DNA from: an uncultured Clostridia bacterium
Lineage (GTDB): Bacteria > Bacillota > Clostridia > TANB77 > CAG-508
Assembly (NCBI GenBank): GCA_944392175.1
Contig: CALXVT010000003.1
Location: 1 to 64,000, forward strand
Length of the DNA stretch: 64,000 nucleotides
Direction of reading: 5' to 3'
Shown here: positions 45,306 through 53,173 of the stretch, one piece after another
Layout: the number at the start of each line of letters is the position of its first letter
Position numbering within the stretch: position 1 is the stretch's first letter
Notes under the pieces: model-generated
Database searches by the model: none
Told to the model about the DNA's origin: nothing
The model's input: only the letters and a program-made list of their open reading frames with translations
Translations under genes and position numbers: made by a program

Positions 45306-45325
45306 TTTTCCACACCCTTTTACAT

Positions 45326-45354
45326 ACTATATATCAAGAAATAAAAAAATACAA
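45326..45354 (-). promoter_or_regulatory. Promoter of the small 45189-45305 transcript
   Basis: TTGTAT (45349-45354), 17-base spacer, TATAGT (45326-45331) on the minus strand. Confidence 0.5.
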
Positions 45355-45433
45355 TACATTTTTTATATTTTATAAAAATTATATTAAATTGGTTTTTGCA
45401 TATGTGTATAAGTGATACATTTTATAAGCTATA

Positions 45434-45467
45434 AAATGAAGTCACCATTAAAATGATGACTTCATTT
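45434..45467 (-). terminator. Terminator of the 45481 gene
   Basis: Stem AAATGAAGTCA (45434-45444) with TGACTTCATTT (45457-45467) plus inner CATT/AATG pairs; T-rich on the minus strand. Confidence 0.8.
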
Positions 45468-45480
45468 GGACAATTGAAAT

Positions 45481-46149
45481 TTATAAATTGAAGATAGTCC
45501 CTAAAATTAAAGACATATTTAAAACTTTAATTTCAGAATACAATTTATGAGTTTTTCTTATAAGTTCTTCTAAATCAGGATTTATTTCCTTAATTTCATC
45601 AAAATATTTTTTTGCTTCTTCTATTGTTTCACATTTAATATTTGTACCAGCTTTTGATAATTCTTGATTCGCAAAAACTATCAGAATGGTTACTGCTTTT
45701 TGTAAGCGACTAACCAAAGTAAGTTGTTCAAAGTCATCATAGTTGCTATTTTGAATATGATTAAGCATTTTTATGGCATCAGAATAATCTTTCACCTTAA
45801 TTAACTGAATGAATAAAGTCGTTATCCAGTTACAGGATTGTTTGCATGTTTTAATGTATTCTTCATCCGCCATTGCATTTTTCAAAGCATCTACAATCAC
45901 ATTTTCAGGCGCTGTAAGAATAACAACTGTAGCCTGCCGTGCTATTCGTTTGATTTGACTTAAACTTTCATCGTCAATATCGGCATAGATATCATGTTCA
46001 TTTTTTAAGGTTTCCTGTGCATGTTTGCTTAAAATTTCAAAAGTTCTTTCAGCTACTGGAATTTTATCCCAATATGGATTTGAACATAAAAAAGCCTCAT
46101 TTTCATTTAACAAATTTATCCAATCATCAGCCGTCCGTATTGTTCTCAT
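45481..46149 (-). CDS. Accessory protein of a three-member paralogous family (member 1)
   Basis: 222 residues; the ATG at 46149 is chosen because GAGGAGG stands six bases upstream, although the frame is open to 46167. It opens MRTIRTADDWINLLNEN, then VAERTFEILSKHAQETL and VVILTAPENVIVDALKNAMAD. The same order (T-V/I-K/R-T-xx-E/D-W/F, ERTF, a hydrophobic strand ending near T-A-x-x-x-V/I-L, then DDxxxNK/KTCK) appears in the 46394 and 51023 products. It is helical with no signal peptide; the hydrophobic C-terminus is moderate only. I do not recognise the family. It has its own promoter and terminator. Confidence 0.7.
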   Translation of the reverse strand: MRTIRTADDWINLLNENEAFLCSNPYWDKIPVAERTFEILSKHAQETLKNEHDIYADIDDESLSQIKRIARQATVVILTAPENVIVDALKNAMADEEYIKTCKQSCNWITTLFIQLIKVKDYSDAIKMLNHIQNSNYDDFEQLTLVSRLQKAVTILIVFANQELSKAGTNIKCETIEEAKKYFDEIKEINPDLEELIRKTHKLYSEIKVLNMSLILGTIFNL

Positions 46150-46204
46150 TTTTTCCTCCTCTTGCATTATGCTATTAGAATTTATAAACAGATTTTCAAT
46201 GACT

Positions 46205-46233
46205 ATTATATATGCAGTTTTACATTATGTCAA
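46205..46233 (-). promoter_or_regulatory. Consensus promoter of the 45481 gene
   Basis: TTGACA (46228-46233), 17-base spacer, TATAAT (46205-46210) on the minus strand. The 5'UTR carries GCATAATGC just before the SD, matching the GCA-N3-TGC element in the 51023 and 46394 leaders. Confidence 0.75.
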
Positions 46234-46346
46234 GTAAATCTTTGTACTTATTTACCATCTGTTCATTAGTATTTAACTAGAACAAATATTCCCTCTTTAT
46301 ATTAAATTATTTATTAATCAATGTTACTTTTTTATAAAATAAGAAA

Positions 46347-46382
46347 ATCCACTAGATAAAACTATAAATTTATCTAGTGGAT
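46347..46382 (-). terminator. Terminator of the 46394 gene
   Basis: 14-bp perfect stem (46347-46360 with 46369-46382), eight-base loop, T-rich flank on the minus strand. Confidence 0.8.
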
Positions 46383-46393
46383 ACAGCGAAACA

Positions 46394-47125
46394 TTATTTG
46401 CCTTTAACATCCTTTATCACTCTACTTATTGCTTCTTTAAAAATAATTTTATTAAGAAGTTGCACAAATTTATATCCTATTTTAACAACTTTAATCAAAA
46501 TTTCTGCTATTTCAGGATTAACAATATACAATGGATTATTATATACATTTCCATCAATTAAATATTCTTTTATTAATGAAACTTTTATTCCTTTTTCGTC
46601 TAATAATTCCTGTCCTTTAGCAATCAAGAAATTTACAAGCATTTCAAGAGTATCATAAGAATAAGCTATCATAGTTAAATCCATTTCATAATCTTCCATT
46701 GATTCAATCACTGTAAGCAATTGCAATCCCATATCATAATACTCTGCGAGAATTGTAAATGTTGCCACAAAGATTAAAGTAAATATATCCTTGTTATATT
46801 TTTGTAAATAGATATCATCTTGAAGTTCTAATTTTATTGCTGTTTTTAATACATTCTTAGGTACTGTCACAATTACCAAAATGAACTTAATAGCTTCGTC
46901 CTCTTCTTCCATTTCTATACTTACAAGCATGTCTCTCTTTATTGCTTTTTTTGCAACCTTATATAACCGAGAAAAAGTTCTTTCTCTAATTGGAATTCCT
47001 CTCCAATATTCTTTATATGGCAAATCTAACTTATTATCAGTCTTTTTTCCATATAGTTTGTTTATATTTCCCATTAAGCCCCGAGCAAAGTCTAAAAATT
47101 CAGCCTCAGTTTTCACTGTTTTCAT
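46394..47125 (-). CDS. Accessory paralogous family, member 2
   Basis: 243 residues; ATG at 47125 after AAAGGAGG (the frame is open to 47170 but without an SD). It opens MKTVKTEAEFLDFARGLMG, then IRERTFSRLYKVAKKAI, FILVIVTVPKNVLKTAI and LELQDDIYLQKYNKDIF. It is alignable along its length with the 51023 product (TVKTREEW, EEKTFDNLF, LVFLTASTKTILTAM) and with the 45481 product. It is cytoplasmic, mostly helical, with a basic C-terminus. Function unknown; it is separately transcribed although only 245 bases from member 1. Confidence 0.7.
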   Translation of the reverse strand: MKTVKTEAEFLDFARGLMGNINKLYGKKTDNKLDLPYKEYWRGIPIRERTFSRLYKVAKKAIKRDMLVSIEMEEEDEAIKFILVIVTVPKNVLKTAIKLELQDDIYLQKYNKDIFTLIFVATFTILAEYYDMGLQLLTVIESMEDYEMDLTMIAYSYDTLEMLVNFLIAKGQELLDEKGIKVSLIKEYLIDGNVYNNPLYIVNPEIAEILIKVVKIGYKFVQLLNKIIFKEAISRVIKDVKGK

Positions 47126-47180
47126 TTTTATTCCTCCTTTAGCATTGTGCTTATAGTTAAAATTGTACAAATTTTTTCAT

Positions 47181-47210
47181 ATTATATATCTGTTTTTTAT
47201 TAAAAGTCAA
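47181..47210 (-). promoter_or_regulatory. Promoter of the 46394 gene
   Basis: TTGACT (47205-47210), 18-base spacer, TATAAT (47181-47186) on the minus strand; the 5'UTR ends AGCACAATGCT before AAAGGAGG. Confidence 0.65.
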
Positions 47211-47212
47211 TT

Positions 47213-48847
47213 TTATATTTTATTAGTTGCAGAATAAAAATAATATCCTCCCATAATATTAACAGCATCTAAATTATTGCCTTTTAAAATTCTAGTTGCA
47301 ATATAGCTTCTAAGACCTGTATGGCAATATACATATATCTTCTTACCTATTGGTAATTTATTTATATTTTCTCTTAATTCATCTAAAGGAATATGCACAG
47401 CATTTTCTATATGGCCATTTTTATATTCCTCTTCTGTTCTAACATCTAAAATAAATGCTTCTTCTAATTTTAATACTTCTCCCCATGTTATTGTTTCTAC
47501 CATTCCATCTATTTCATTTTGAATAGCATTTCCAACTAGATTTATAGGACTTTTTGCAGATGAAAATGGAGGAGCATATGATAATTCAAAATCTGCTAAA
47601 TCATCTGCTGTCATTTTATGTTTAATTGCAACTGCCAAAATATCAGTTAACTTATCCACTCCTTCTTTTCCCCATACCTGTGCACCTAAAATTGTACCAG
47701 TATTTTCTTCATATATAACTTTTATTGTTGTTTGTGTTGCACATGGATAATAAGTTGCATGTGAATAAGGAGAAATTATCATAGTTTTATATTTTATATT
47801 ATTTTGTTTTGCAGTATTTTCATTTAATCCTACAATTCCTAAATTATTTTCAAATATTTTTAGTATGCTACTTCCAATTGTACCTTCATATCTACCTGGT
47901 TTATTATAAATATTATTAGCTACAACTCTCGCTTGTTTATTTGCAGGACCTGCCAATGGAATATATGTTGGTACATTAATTATAGGATTATTAACCTGAA
48001 CACTATCTCCTAAAGCATAAATATCTGTATCACTTGTCATCATAAATTCATTAACAATTATACTACCTTTTTCTGACACTTTAAGTCCAGCATCAATTGC
48101 AAGTTTACTTTCTGGTCTAACTCCAATACATAAAATAATATAATCTATATTTAATGATCCGTTTTCTAATTTAATCTCAAGTTGATTATTATTATTTATT
48201 TCTTTTACTCCATTTTCTAATACAACATTAATATTATTTTTATTTAAAACTTTTTTAATAAATTTTGCCATATCTTTATCAATAGGACCTATTAGATGAT
48301 TTGCTTTTTCTATAATTGTTATATTAGCATCTTTATTATGATTTCTAATATTTTCTGCCATTTCAACACCAATATAGCCACCACCAATTATTGCTACATC
48401 TTTTACATTATTATTTTCCAAATATTCTCTAATTTTTACTGCATCATTAACTGTCCTTAATGTTTGAATCCTCTCATCTTTTATTTCTTTAAATGGATTG
48501 ATAGGTTCTGCTCCTGGAGAAAGTACTAATTTATCGTAATCTTCTTCATATATATTTCCCTCTTTTTTTCTTATTTGTATTTTTTTGTCCTGTCTTAAAA
48601 CTTTAATTACTTCTTCATTTAAACGTACATCAATATTAAATCTTTCTTTAAATGATTTAGGTGTTTGTAATAATAACTTTTCCTTTGTTTTTATTACATT
48701 TCCTACGTAATAAGGTAAACCACAATTTGCAAAAGATACATAATCTCCTCTGTCAAATATAATTATTTCGCTTTTTTCATCTAGTCTTCTTAATCTGGTA
48801 GCTGTTGTTGCACCACCTGCAACTCCTCCAACAATTAATATTTTCAT
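47213..48847 (-). CDS. CoA-disulfide reductase with C-terminal rhodanese domain
   Basis: 544 residues, ATG at 48847 after AGAGGAGG, overlapping the Nudix gene by four bases. FAD site VGGVAGGATTATRLRR; active Cys in SFANCGLPYYVG (C42); NAD-binding IIGGGYIGVEMAEN; dimerisation Tyr-rich SPYSHATYYPCA. From about residue 460 a rhodanese domain follows with YCHTGLRS (C508). CoADR-RHD enzymes reduce CoA or sulfane-sulfur disulfides with NAD(P)H and are linked to persulfide and redox balance. Co-transcription with a thioredoxin supports a thiol-redox operon. Confidence 0.92.
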   Translation of the reverse strand: MKILIVGGVAGGATTATRLRRLDEKSEIIIFDRGDYVSFANCGLPYYVGNVIKTKEKLLLQTPKSFKERFNIDVRLNEEVIKVLRQDKKIQIRKKEGNIYEEDYDKLVLSPGAEPINPFKEIKDERIQTLRTVNDAVKIREYLENNNVKDVAIIGGGYIGVEMAENIRNHNKDANITIIEKANHLIGPIDKDMAKFIKKVLNKNNINVVLENGVKEINNNNQLEIKLENGSLNIDYIILCIGVRPESKLAIDAGLKVSEKGSIIVNEFMMTSDTDIYALGDSVQVNNPIINVPTYIPLAGPANKQARVVANNIYNKPGRYEGTIGSSILKIFENNLGIVGLNENTAKQNNIKYKTMIISPYSHATYYPCATQTTIKVIYEENTGTILGAQVWGKEGVDKLTDILAVAIKHKMTADDLADFELSYAPPFSSAKSPINLVGNAIQNEIDGMVETITWGEVLKLEEAFILDVRTEEEYKNGHIENAVHIPLDELRENINKLPIGKKIYVYCHTGLRSYIATRILKGNNLDAVNIMGGYYFYSATNKI

Positions 48848-49410
48848 TTAATTCTTCCTCCTCTAATCCTTTCATTCAATTTCTTATAAATAGGAATCAT
48901 ATGAGGTTCACTTACCATTTTTTCTATATCATCAATAGTAATCCATTTTACACCTTTATTTTCATCTTCCTTAATTCGCAAATTTTCTTTTTCATCAGCT
49001 TCAATTAAATAAGTACAATTTAAATGCAAATGTGTTGGTACAAATTTTCCTCTTTTAATATGGCTCTGCACTGGTAAAATTTCTATACTAGCAATATTTT
49101 TATCTAATAATTTAAAATTCTTTAGCCCTGTTTCCTCTGTAAGTTCTTTTATTGCAACATGTTCTAAATCTTCATCACCATCCGCATGTCCACCAGTCCA
49201 ACACCATGAATCATATATATTATGGTACACCATTAAAACTTTAGTTCTATCTTTATTTACCACCCAATTTGAAGCAGAAAAATGACAAGTTCTATTATTT
49301 CTAGTTAAAACATCGTCAAATAAATTAATATAATATAACATCAGTTCTTTATCTACTTCTTCTTGTTCATTATATGGTACATAGTTTTCAATTTCATCTT
49401 TTAAACTCAT
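48844..49410 (-). CDS. Nudix hydrolase
   Basis: 188 residues, ATG at 49410 after AAAGGAGC. Nudix box: GGHADGDEDLEHVAIKELTE followed by ETGL (Lys in place of the usual Arg). The N-terminal NRTCHFSASNWVVNKDRTKV and VYHNIYDSWCWTGG are typical of Nudix proteins. Substrate unknown. It is the middle gene of thioredoxin-Nudix-CoADR, 11 bases after the thioredoxin gene. Confidence 0.88.
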   Translation of the reverse strand: MSLKDEIENYVPYNEQEEVDKELMLYYINLFDDVLTRNNRTCHFSASNWVVNKDRTKVLMVYHNIYDSWCWTGGHADGDEDLEHVAIKELTEETGLKNFKLLDKNIASIEILPVQSHIKRGKFVPTHLHLNCTYLIEADEKENLRIKEDENKGVKWITIDDIEKMVSEPHMIPIYKKLNERIRGGRIK

Positions 49411-49421
49411 ATTATGCTCCT

Positions 49422-49730
49422 TTATTTTAGTAAATCTAAAACTTCATCTTTGCTGATTAATCCAACACTTCTTTTTATTTCTTGACCATTATTAAATATA
49501 ACTAAAGTTGGTATTGACATTACATTGTATTTTATAGCTAAATATTGTTCTTCATCTATATTTAATTTTACGAATTTTGCACCTTCATATTCTTTTGCAA
49601 CTTCATCTATTATTGGTGATAGCATCTTACATGGCCCGCACCAATCAGCATAAAAATCTACTAAAACTTTTTTATCTGATTGTAATACTTCTTTCTCAAA
49701 ATTTTCATTATTAACTTTTAATATTTCCAT
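49422..49730 (-). CDS. trxA: Thioredoxin (second copy)
   Basis: 102 residues, ATG at 49730. FYADWCGPCKML carries C31/C34 and SIPTLVIF the cis-Pro. It is distinct from the 37877 copy and lies at the head of the Nudix/CoADR operon, suggesting a role in disulfide or persulfide stress. An upstream TTTACA / 17 bases / TATTGT can serve as promoter. Confidence 0.96.
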   Translation of the reverse strand: MEILKVNNENFEKEVLQSDKKVLVDFYADWCGPCKMLSPIIDEVAKEYEGAKFVKLNIDEEQYLAIKYNVMSIPTLVIFNNGQEIKRSVGLISKDEVLDLLK

Positions 49731-49810
49731 ATTTACCTCCTTATTTTTTAATTATATATACAATACTACACTATTTTTTTATTGTAAATACCTTTAACTT
49801 AGTTGTATAT

Positions 49811-49940
49811 TTACATTTTATGTAAAGTATGGTATAATAATATTTGTAGCACATTGAAAAAAGAATAGCAAAGGGGGGAATAACTCTTTTAATCACATTT
49901 CCAGCTTTTAGCTGATTACATACAGAAACTATTAAAAATC
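49811..49940 (+). promoter_or_regulatory. Promoter and conserved structured leader, copy A
   Basis: TTACAT (49811-49816), 16-base spacer TTTATGTAAAGTATGG, TATAAT (49833-49838). The leader then holds GCACATTGAAAAAA, an SD-like AAAGGGGGG with no start codon after it, and a hairpin CAGCT-TTT-AGCTG (49902-49914) followed by ATTACAT. The 51909 leader has the same order with a different hairpin, CAGCGAA-TTGT-TTCGCTG, flanked by the same CC and ATTACAT. Confidence 0.75.
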
Positions 49941-49964
49941 CAAAATATAAAGGAGATATCCAAT

Positions 49965-50735
49965 ATGGAAAATTTCGTAAAAAAATTAAGCAACATTGAA
50001 ACCTTCGATTCCAAAAAAGCAGATCAGATTGCTTATATGGCGAAAGCAATATTGGGCGAAGATATTCCTGATGGAAGTGTTGACGGAAAAGCTTTGTTAG
50101 AAGCATTGTCAACCTTAGCGGGAAACGAAACCGCAATTATGAGGTTACACTATGGCCTTGAAACCGGTTATCCGTTAACTTTAGCAGCAATAGCGGATAT
50201 GTATGATGTAACAACCGAAAGAATCAGACAGATCAGAGAAAAAGCGGTTCGCAAGCTTCGGCATCTGTCTAGAACCAGAAAGTTTTATATTCCGGCACGT
50301 GAGGAAGCAGAACGGATGGAAGCTGAAAAGAAAGCCCATCCAGAAAGGTTTATCCTCATAGAAAGACTCGATCTGGAAGATGGCATAAGGTATGATCTTG
50401 TTCAGGCAGGCATATCTTATGTCACTGACTTAGAGGAAAAATCTGATGCAGAACTTCTCCAGATTCCGGGGATTGATTCAATGTCGTTGAAAAAAATCCG
50501 GTATAAGCTGGAAAAATATCGTGGCACTTATGTAGTGCCCGAAGATTTGAAATGGCTTGATGAAATCGAGATTGGCCTGTCTGAGCGTTCTCTTAGAGTT
50601 CTTGAACGCAATGGAATACAGACTGTGGGAGAACTGAAAAGACTGACAGACAGAGATCTGTATTCTCCGAAGTTCATATGCAAGTCTATTTCAAATGAAA
50701 TAGCATCAAAGATTCGGGAATTAAAGGAGGGATAA
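49965..50735 (+). CDS. Sigma-70 region 4 joined to two alpha-CTD-like domains
   Basis: 256 residues, ATG at 49965 after AAAGGAGA. Residues about 50-101 are sigma-70 region 4: ETAIMRLHYGLETG, then LTLAAIADMYDVTTERIRQI and REKAVRKLRHLSR, close to RpoD. Two helix-hairpin-helix segments follow, like the RNA polymerase alpha C-terminal domain: about 131-185 (DLVQAGISYVTDLEEKS, IPGIDSMSLKKI) and about 201-254 (EIGLSERSLRVLERNGIQTV, GELKRLTDRDL). There is no region 2, so it cannot act as a complete sigma factor. It could bind -35 or UP-element DNA or core enzyme as a regulator. The gene is GC-richer than its neighbours, suggesting transfer. It converges on the 51023 gene. Confidence 0.85.
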   Translation: MENFVKKLSNIETFDSKKADQIAYMAKAILGEDIPDGSVDGKALLEALSTLAGNETAIMRLHYGLETGYPLTLAAIADMYDVTTERIRQIREKAVRKLRHLSRTRKFYIPAREEAERMEAEKKAHPERFILIERLDLEDGIRYDLVQAGISYVTDLEEKSDAELLQIPGIDSMSLKKIRYKLEKYRGTYVVPEDLKWLDEIEIGLSERSLRVLERNGIQTVGELKRLTDRDLYSPKFICKSISNEIASKIRELKEG

Positions 50736-50739
50736 CGCA

Positions 50740-50832
50740 GTGGCATCTTAGCCACATGTGTATTTTTCTTTACAAATACACATAACTTAACCTGTCATGT
50801 AGGGAAAATCTAGCGATTTTTCCTATATGACA
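50740..50832 (+). repeat. Three consecutive hairpins after the 49965 gene
   Basis: Hairpin A GTGGC/GCCAC (50740-50755); hairpin B ATGTGTATTT/AAATACACAT (50756-50783); hairpin C an 18-bp stem with two G-U pairs and a TAGC loop (50793-50810 with 50815-50832). None has a proper T run; they precede the terminator at 50861 and suggest a structured 3' RNA. Confidence 0.7.
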
Positions 50833-50860
50833 AAACATAGCCCTTTGTGGTTTTCTTTTA

Positions 50861-50898
50861 AGCGGTGGGTATGCAACTTGTACCCATCGCTGTTTCTT
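50861..50898 (+). terminator. Terminator of the 49965 gene
   Basis: Stem AGCGGTGGGTA (50861-50871) with TACCCATCGCT (50881-50891), then TTTCTTTT. Similar in sequence to the 52649 terminator and the orphan hairpin at 56331. Confidence 0.8.
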
Positions 50899-50926
50899 TT
50901 ATTATGCACAATTTCTATATAATGCA

Positions 50927-50962
50927 AAAACACTTATTAAGTAATAACTTAATAAGTGTTTT
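50927..50962 (-). terminator. Terminator of the 51023 gene
   Basis: 15-bp perfect stem (50927-50941 with 50948-50962), T run on the minus strand. Confidence 0.8.
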
Positions 50963-51022
50963 GATTGACATCTCATAATTTTAAGAAATAAAATAATTTA
51001 TTGTTCTAAATTATAACATATC

Positions 51023-51736
51023 TTACACGGCATTCCTATCGCTTTCTGCTTTTCTCAGCAATCTAGCAATTTCCAGCATTAATTCAAGAGCCTCAATTAG
51101 TTGAGGATTCCGTTTTTTCATTTCAGCATATGGCCAGATGGCTTCTCTTTCTTCCCTTGTTTTCGTAAAGGCAATATTTGAAACTTCACTTTTCAATACA
51201 ACCATATCTCCTATACTTTTCTTGTCAGGATACAATTCTGTTTGAATTTTTACTAAAATACCGGAAATTAGTTCAGAAAAAATTCTTGTTTCATACATCA
51301 AATTAACAAATTCAAACTTATTCCAGTTCTCTAATATAAAATCCAATAATTTAACACCTAATTCAAATTCATCTGCTGAAATTAATGTTTCTGATAAAGT
51401 CATCAATAAATGAAAATCCTTCATGTTTTTATTCAAGAAATCATCATTACATGCATTTTTCATAGCAGTAAGAATTGTTTTAGTTGATGCTGTAAGAAAA
51501 ACCAGATCGAATTTCATACTATCTGTATAAGCCTCCATCTGCAAATCTATTCCAACATCATGCAGTTTACGTTTTAAATTTTCAAATAAATTATCAAACG
51601 TTTTCTCTTCCTCAGAAAGGTCTGCATCAAATCCATCCAATAGAGTTTTAGCATTGCTAACATACTTTTCTCTAGCTAGATTGGCTAGCATTTTTAACAA
51701 AGATCCCCATTCTTCCCGCGTTTTTACTGTCGTCAT
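51023..51736 (-). CDS. Accessory paralogous family, member 3
   Basis: 237 residues, ATG at 51736 after AAAGGAGG. It opens MTTVKTREEWGSLLKMLANL, then LSEEEKTFDNLFENLKRKL, KFDLVFLTASTKTILTAM and NACNDDFLNKNMKDFHLLM, matching the 46394 and 45481 products in order. It has a C-terminal helix with LIEALELMLEIARLLRKAE. No signal peptide. It lies tail-to-tail with the sigma-4/alpha-CTD gene 49965 and head-to-head with the second such gene, 52053. Function unknown; repeated association with transcription-regulator-like genes is the main clue. Confidence 0.72.
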   Translation of the reverse strand: MTTVKTREEWGSLLKMLANLAREKYVSNAKTLLDGFDADLSEEEKTFDNLFENLKRKLHDVGIDLQMEAYTDSMKFDLVFLTASTKTILTAMKNACNDDFLNKNMKDFHLLMTLSETLISADEFELGVKLLDFILENWNKFEFVNLMYETRIFSELISGILVKIQTELYPDKKSIGDMVVLKSEVSNIAFTKTREEREAIWPYAEMKKRNPQLIEALELMLEIARLLRKAESDRNAV

Positions 51737-51794
51737 ATAATTCCTCCTTTTATTTGCAATTTGCTTATAAAATAAAAACAGTATTTACAAAAGA

Positions 51795-51823
51795 ATTATA
51801 TAATCATATTAATGTTATGTCAA
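51795..51823 (-). promoter_or_regulatory. Consensus promoter of the 51023 gene
   Basis: TTGACA (51818-51823), 17-base spacer, TATAAT (51795-51800) on the minus strand; the 5'UTR carries GCAAATTGC before AAAGGAGG, as in the other family members. Confidence 0.75.
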
Positions 51824-51908
51824 TTTTTAGTACATTATTATCTTTTACAATAGTTACATTTAATTTTTTAATTAAAAAAATCATTAAAATTTATATACCA
51901 AAAACCGC

Positions 51909-52034
51909 TTGCATTTTATGTAAAGTATGATATAATAATATTTATATATGCACATTGAAAAAATAGTAAAGGAGGGCACTTTTTACACTTTATTCCAGCG
52001 AATTGTTTCGCTGATTACATATTACAATAGAATT
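51909..52034 (+). promoter_or_regulatory. Promoter and conserved structured leader, copy B
   Basis: TTGCAT (51909-51914), 16-base spacer, TATAAT (51931-51936), nearly identical to copy A from the -35 to ten bases past the -10. It then has GCACATTGAAAAAA, AAAGGAGGG without a start codon, and hairpin CAGCGAA/TTCGCTG (51996-52013) followed by ATTACAT. The gap 51737-52052 is fully accounted for by this unit and the 51023 promoter. Confidence 0.75.
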
Positions 52035-52052
52035 ATTTAAAGGAGAAAAAAA

Positions 52053-52634
52053 ATGAATAAAGACATAAAAAAAGCAATAACTATATCTATAATTAAGGAC
52101 AATAAAAAATTCAGTGAACAAAAAGCATATATGCTTGGAAAACTTGCATTTAAAATTGATAGTTCTTTTAAAGCCGGAGAAGTATCTGGAGAGGCTCTCC
52201 TTAACACAGTTAAGGACGTATTGCCAAATCAGGAAAGATCTGTACTGCTATTGCGGTATAATCTATCCTTGAAAAACTCAAAGATGCAGTTGCAATCACT
52301 TTCTGCCATAGGAGATTCACTTGGACTTTCTCATGAAAGAATAAGAAAGATAGAACTGCAGGCTTTGAAAAAATTACGCCACCCGGCAAATATTATCAGA
52401 TTTTCTTTAAGAGAATCTGATATTGCAACTAAAGAAAGGTTATCTAAAGGTGATCGAACTCTTGATATAGAGTGTCTTTGCCTTGATTCAAAGTTAACCT
52501 TATATTTAAAAAGGGCTGGCAAAAACAAAATTGCCGATTTGTGCGATATGACTTATGAAGAATTACTTCAGATTAGGTCTGTCGGGCAAAAAGGTGTAGA
52601 CGAGATTTTTGAAAGACTCAAACCTTTTAGATAA
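52053..52634 (+). CDS. Sigma-70 region 4 joined to one alpha-CTD-like domain
   Basis: 193 residues, ATG at 52053 after AAAGGAG. Region 4 at about 58-111: PNQERSVLLLRYNLSL, LSAIGDSLGLSHERIRKIEL, ALKKLRHPAN, very like RpoD. An alpha-CTD-like helix-hairpin-helix follows at about 139-191: LCLDSKLTLYLKRAGKNKI, ADLCDMTYEELLQIRSVGQK, GVDEIFERL. It is a shorter homologue of the 49965 product with one such domain instead of two, and the same promoter and leader. Region 2 is absent. It is probably a DNA- or polymerase-binding regulator; target genes are unknown. Confidence 0.85.
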   Translation: MNKDIKKAITISIIKDNKKFSEQKAYMLGKLAFKIDSSFKAGEVSGEALLNTVKDVLPNQERSVLLLRYNLSLKNSKMQLQSLSAIGDSLGLSHERIRKIELQALKKLRHPANIIRFSLRESDIATKERLSKGDRTLDIECLCLDSKLTLYLKRAGKNKIADLCDMTYEELLQIRSVGQKGVDEIFERLKPFR

Positions 52635-52648
52635 TCTTGTTTAAATAG

Positions 52649-52688
52649 AAGCAGGTGGGTATATTTAAGTATCCCACCTGCTTGTTCT
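52649..52688 (+). terminator. Terminator of the 52053 gene
   Basis: 11-bp stem AAGCAGGTGGG (52649-52659) with CCCACCTGCTT (52673-52683), then TGTTCT. The loop shares GGTGGGTAT with the 50861 terminator. Confidence 0.75.
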
Positions 52689-52720
52689 AATTTTATATTA
52701 ACAATTTTGAATTATTATTT

Positions 52721-53173
52721 TTAATCTTTTTTAAATAAACTCCTTATTTTTATAAATAATTTTTTTATCCAATTATTTTCTTTATATTCAATTATTTCAT
52801 TTTTTTCTTTATTAATATTATTATATTTTACATTACTGTTTCTATTTTTAAAAACATTTTCTGGACTATATTTTTGGTTTATTTCTTTTCTTTTTTGTAT
52901 ATTTTGCTTGTCAATATATTCAAATCTTTTTTTATCTTCATCACTTGCCCAAAAAAGTCTATATAACATTGCTAAAATATTTTTCGTATCATCTGATAAA
53001 TCTTGTTTTTCAAATGGAATAGCAATATTATAAGTAAAAGTACTCTTTTCGTCACAATTTTCTTCCATATATGTAATGTAATTTTTGGGAATTTTATTAT
53101 AATTCTCTAAAGAAATGTATTTTAATACTTCTAATACTTCAGCATATGCAATACCATAATCTAAGTTCTTCAT
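52721..53173 (-). CDS. Unrecognised 150-residue protein coupled to the helicase
   Basis: ATG at 53173, overlapping the helicase stop by four bases. The first half is folded-looking (YGIAYAEVLEVLKYISLE, then YNIAIPFEKQDLSDDTKN and LAMLYRLFWAS); the second half is Lys/Asn-rich and ends in a basic helix (WIKKLFIKIRSLFKKD) that could touch membrane or nucleic acid. I recognise no family. Translational coupling makes it a likely partner of the SKI2-like helicase. Confidence 0.75.
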   Translation of the reverse strand: MKNLDYGIAYAEVLEVLKYISLENYNKIPKNYITYMEENCDEKSTFTYNIAIPFEKQDLSDDTKNILAMLYRLFWASDEDKKRFEYIDKQNIQKRKEINQKYSPENVFKNRNSNVKYNNINKEKNEIIEYKENNWIKKLFIKIRSLFKKD

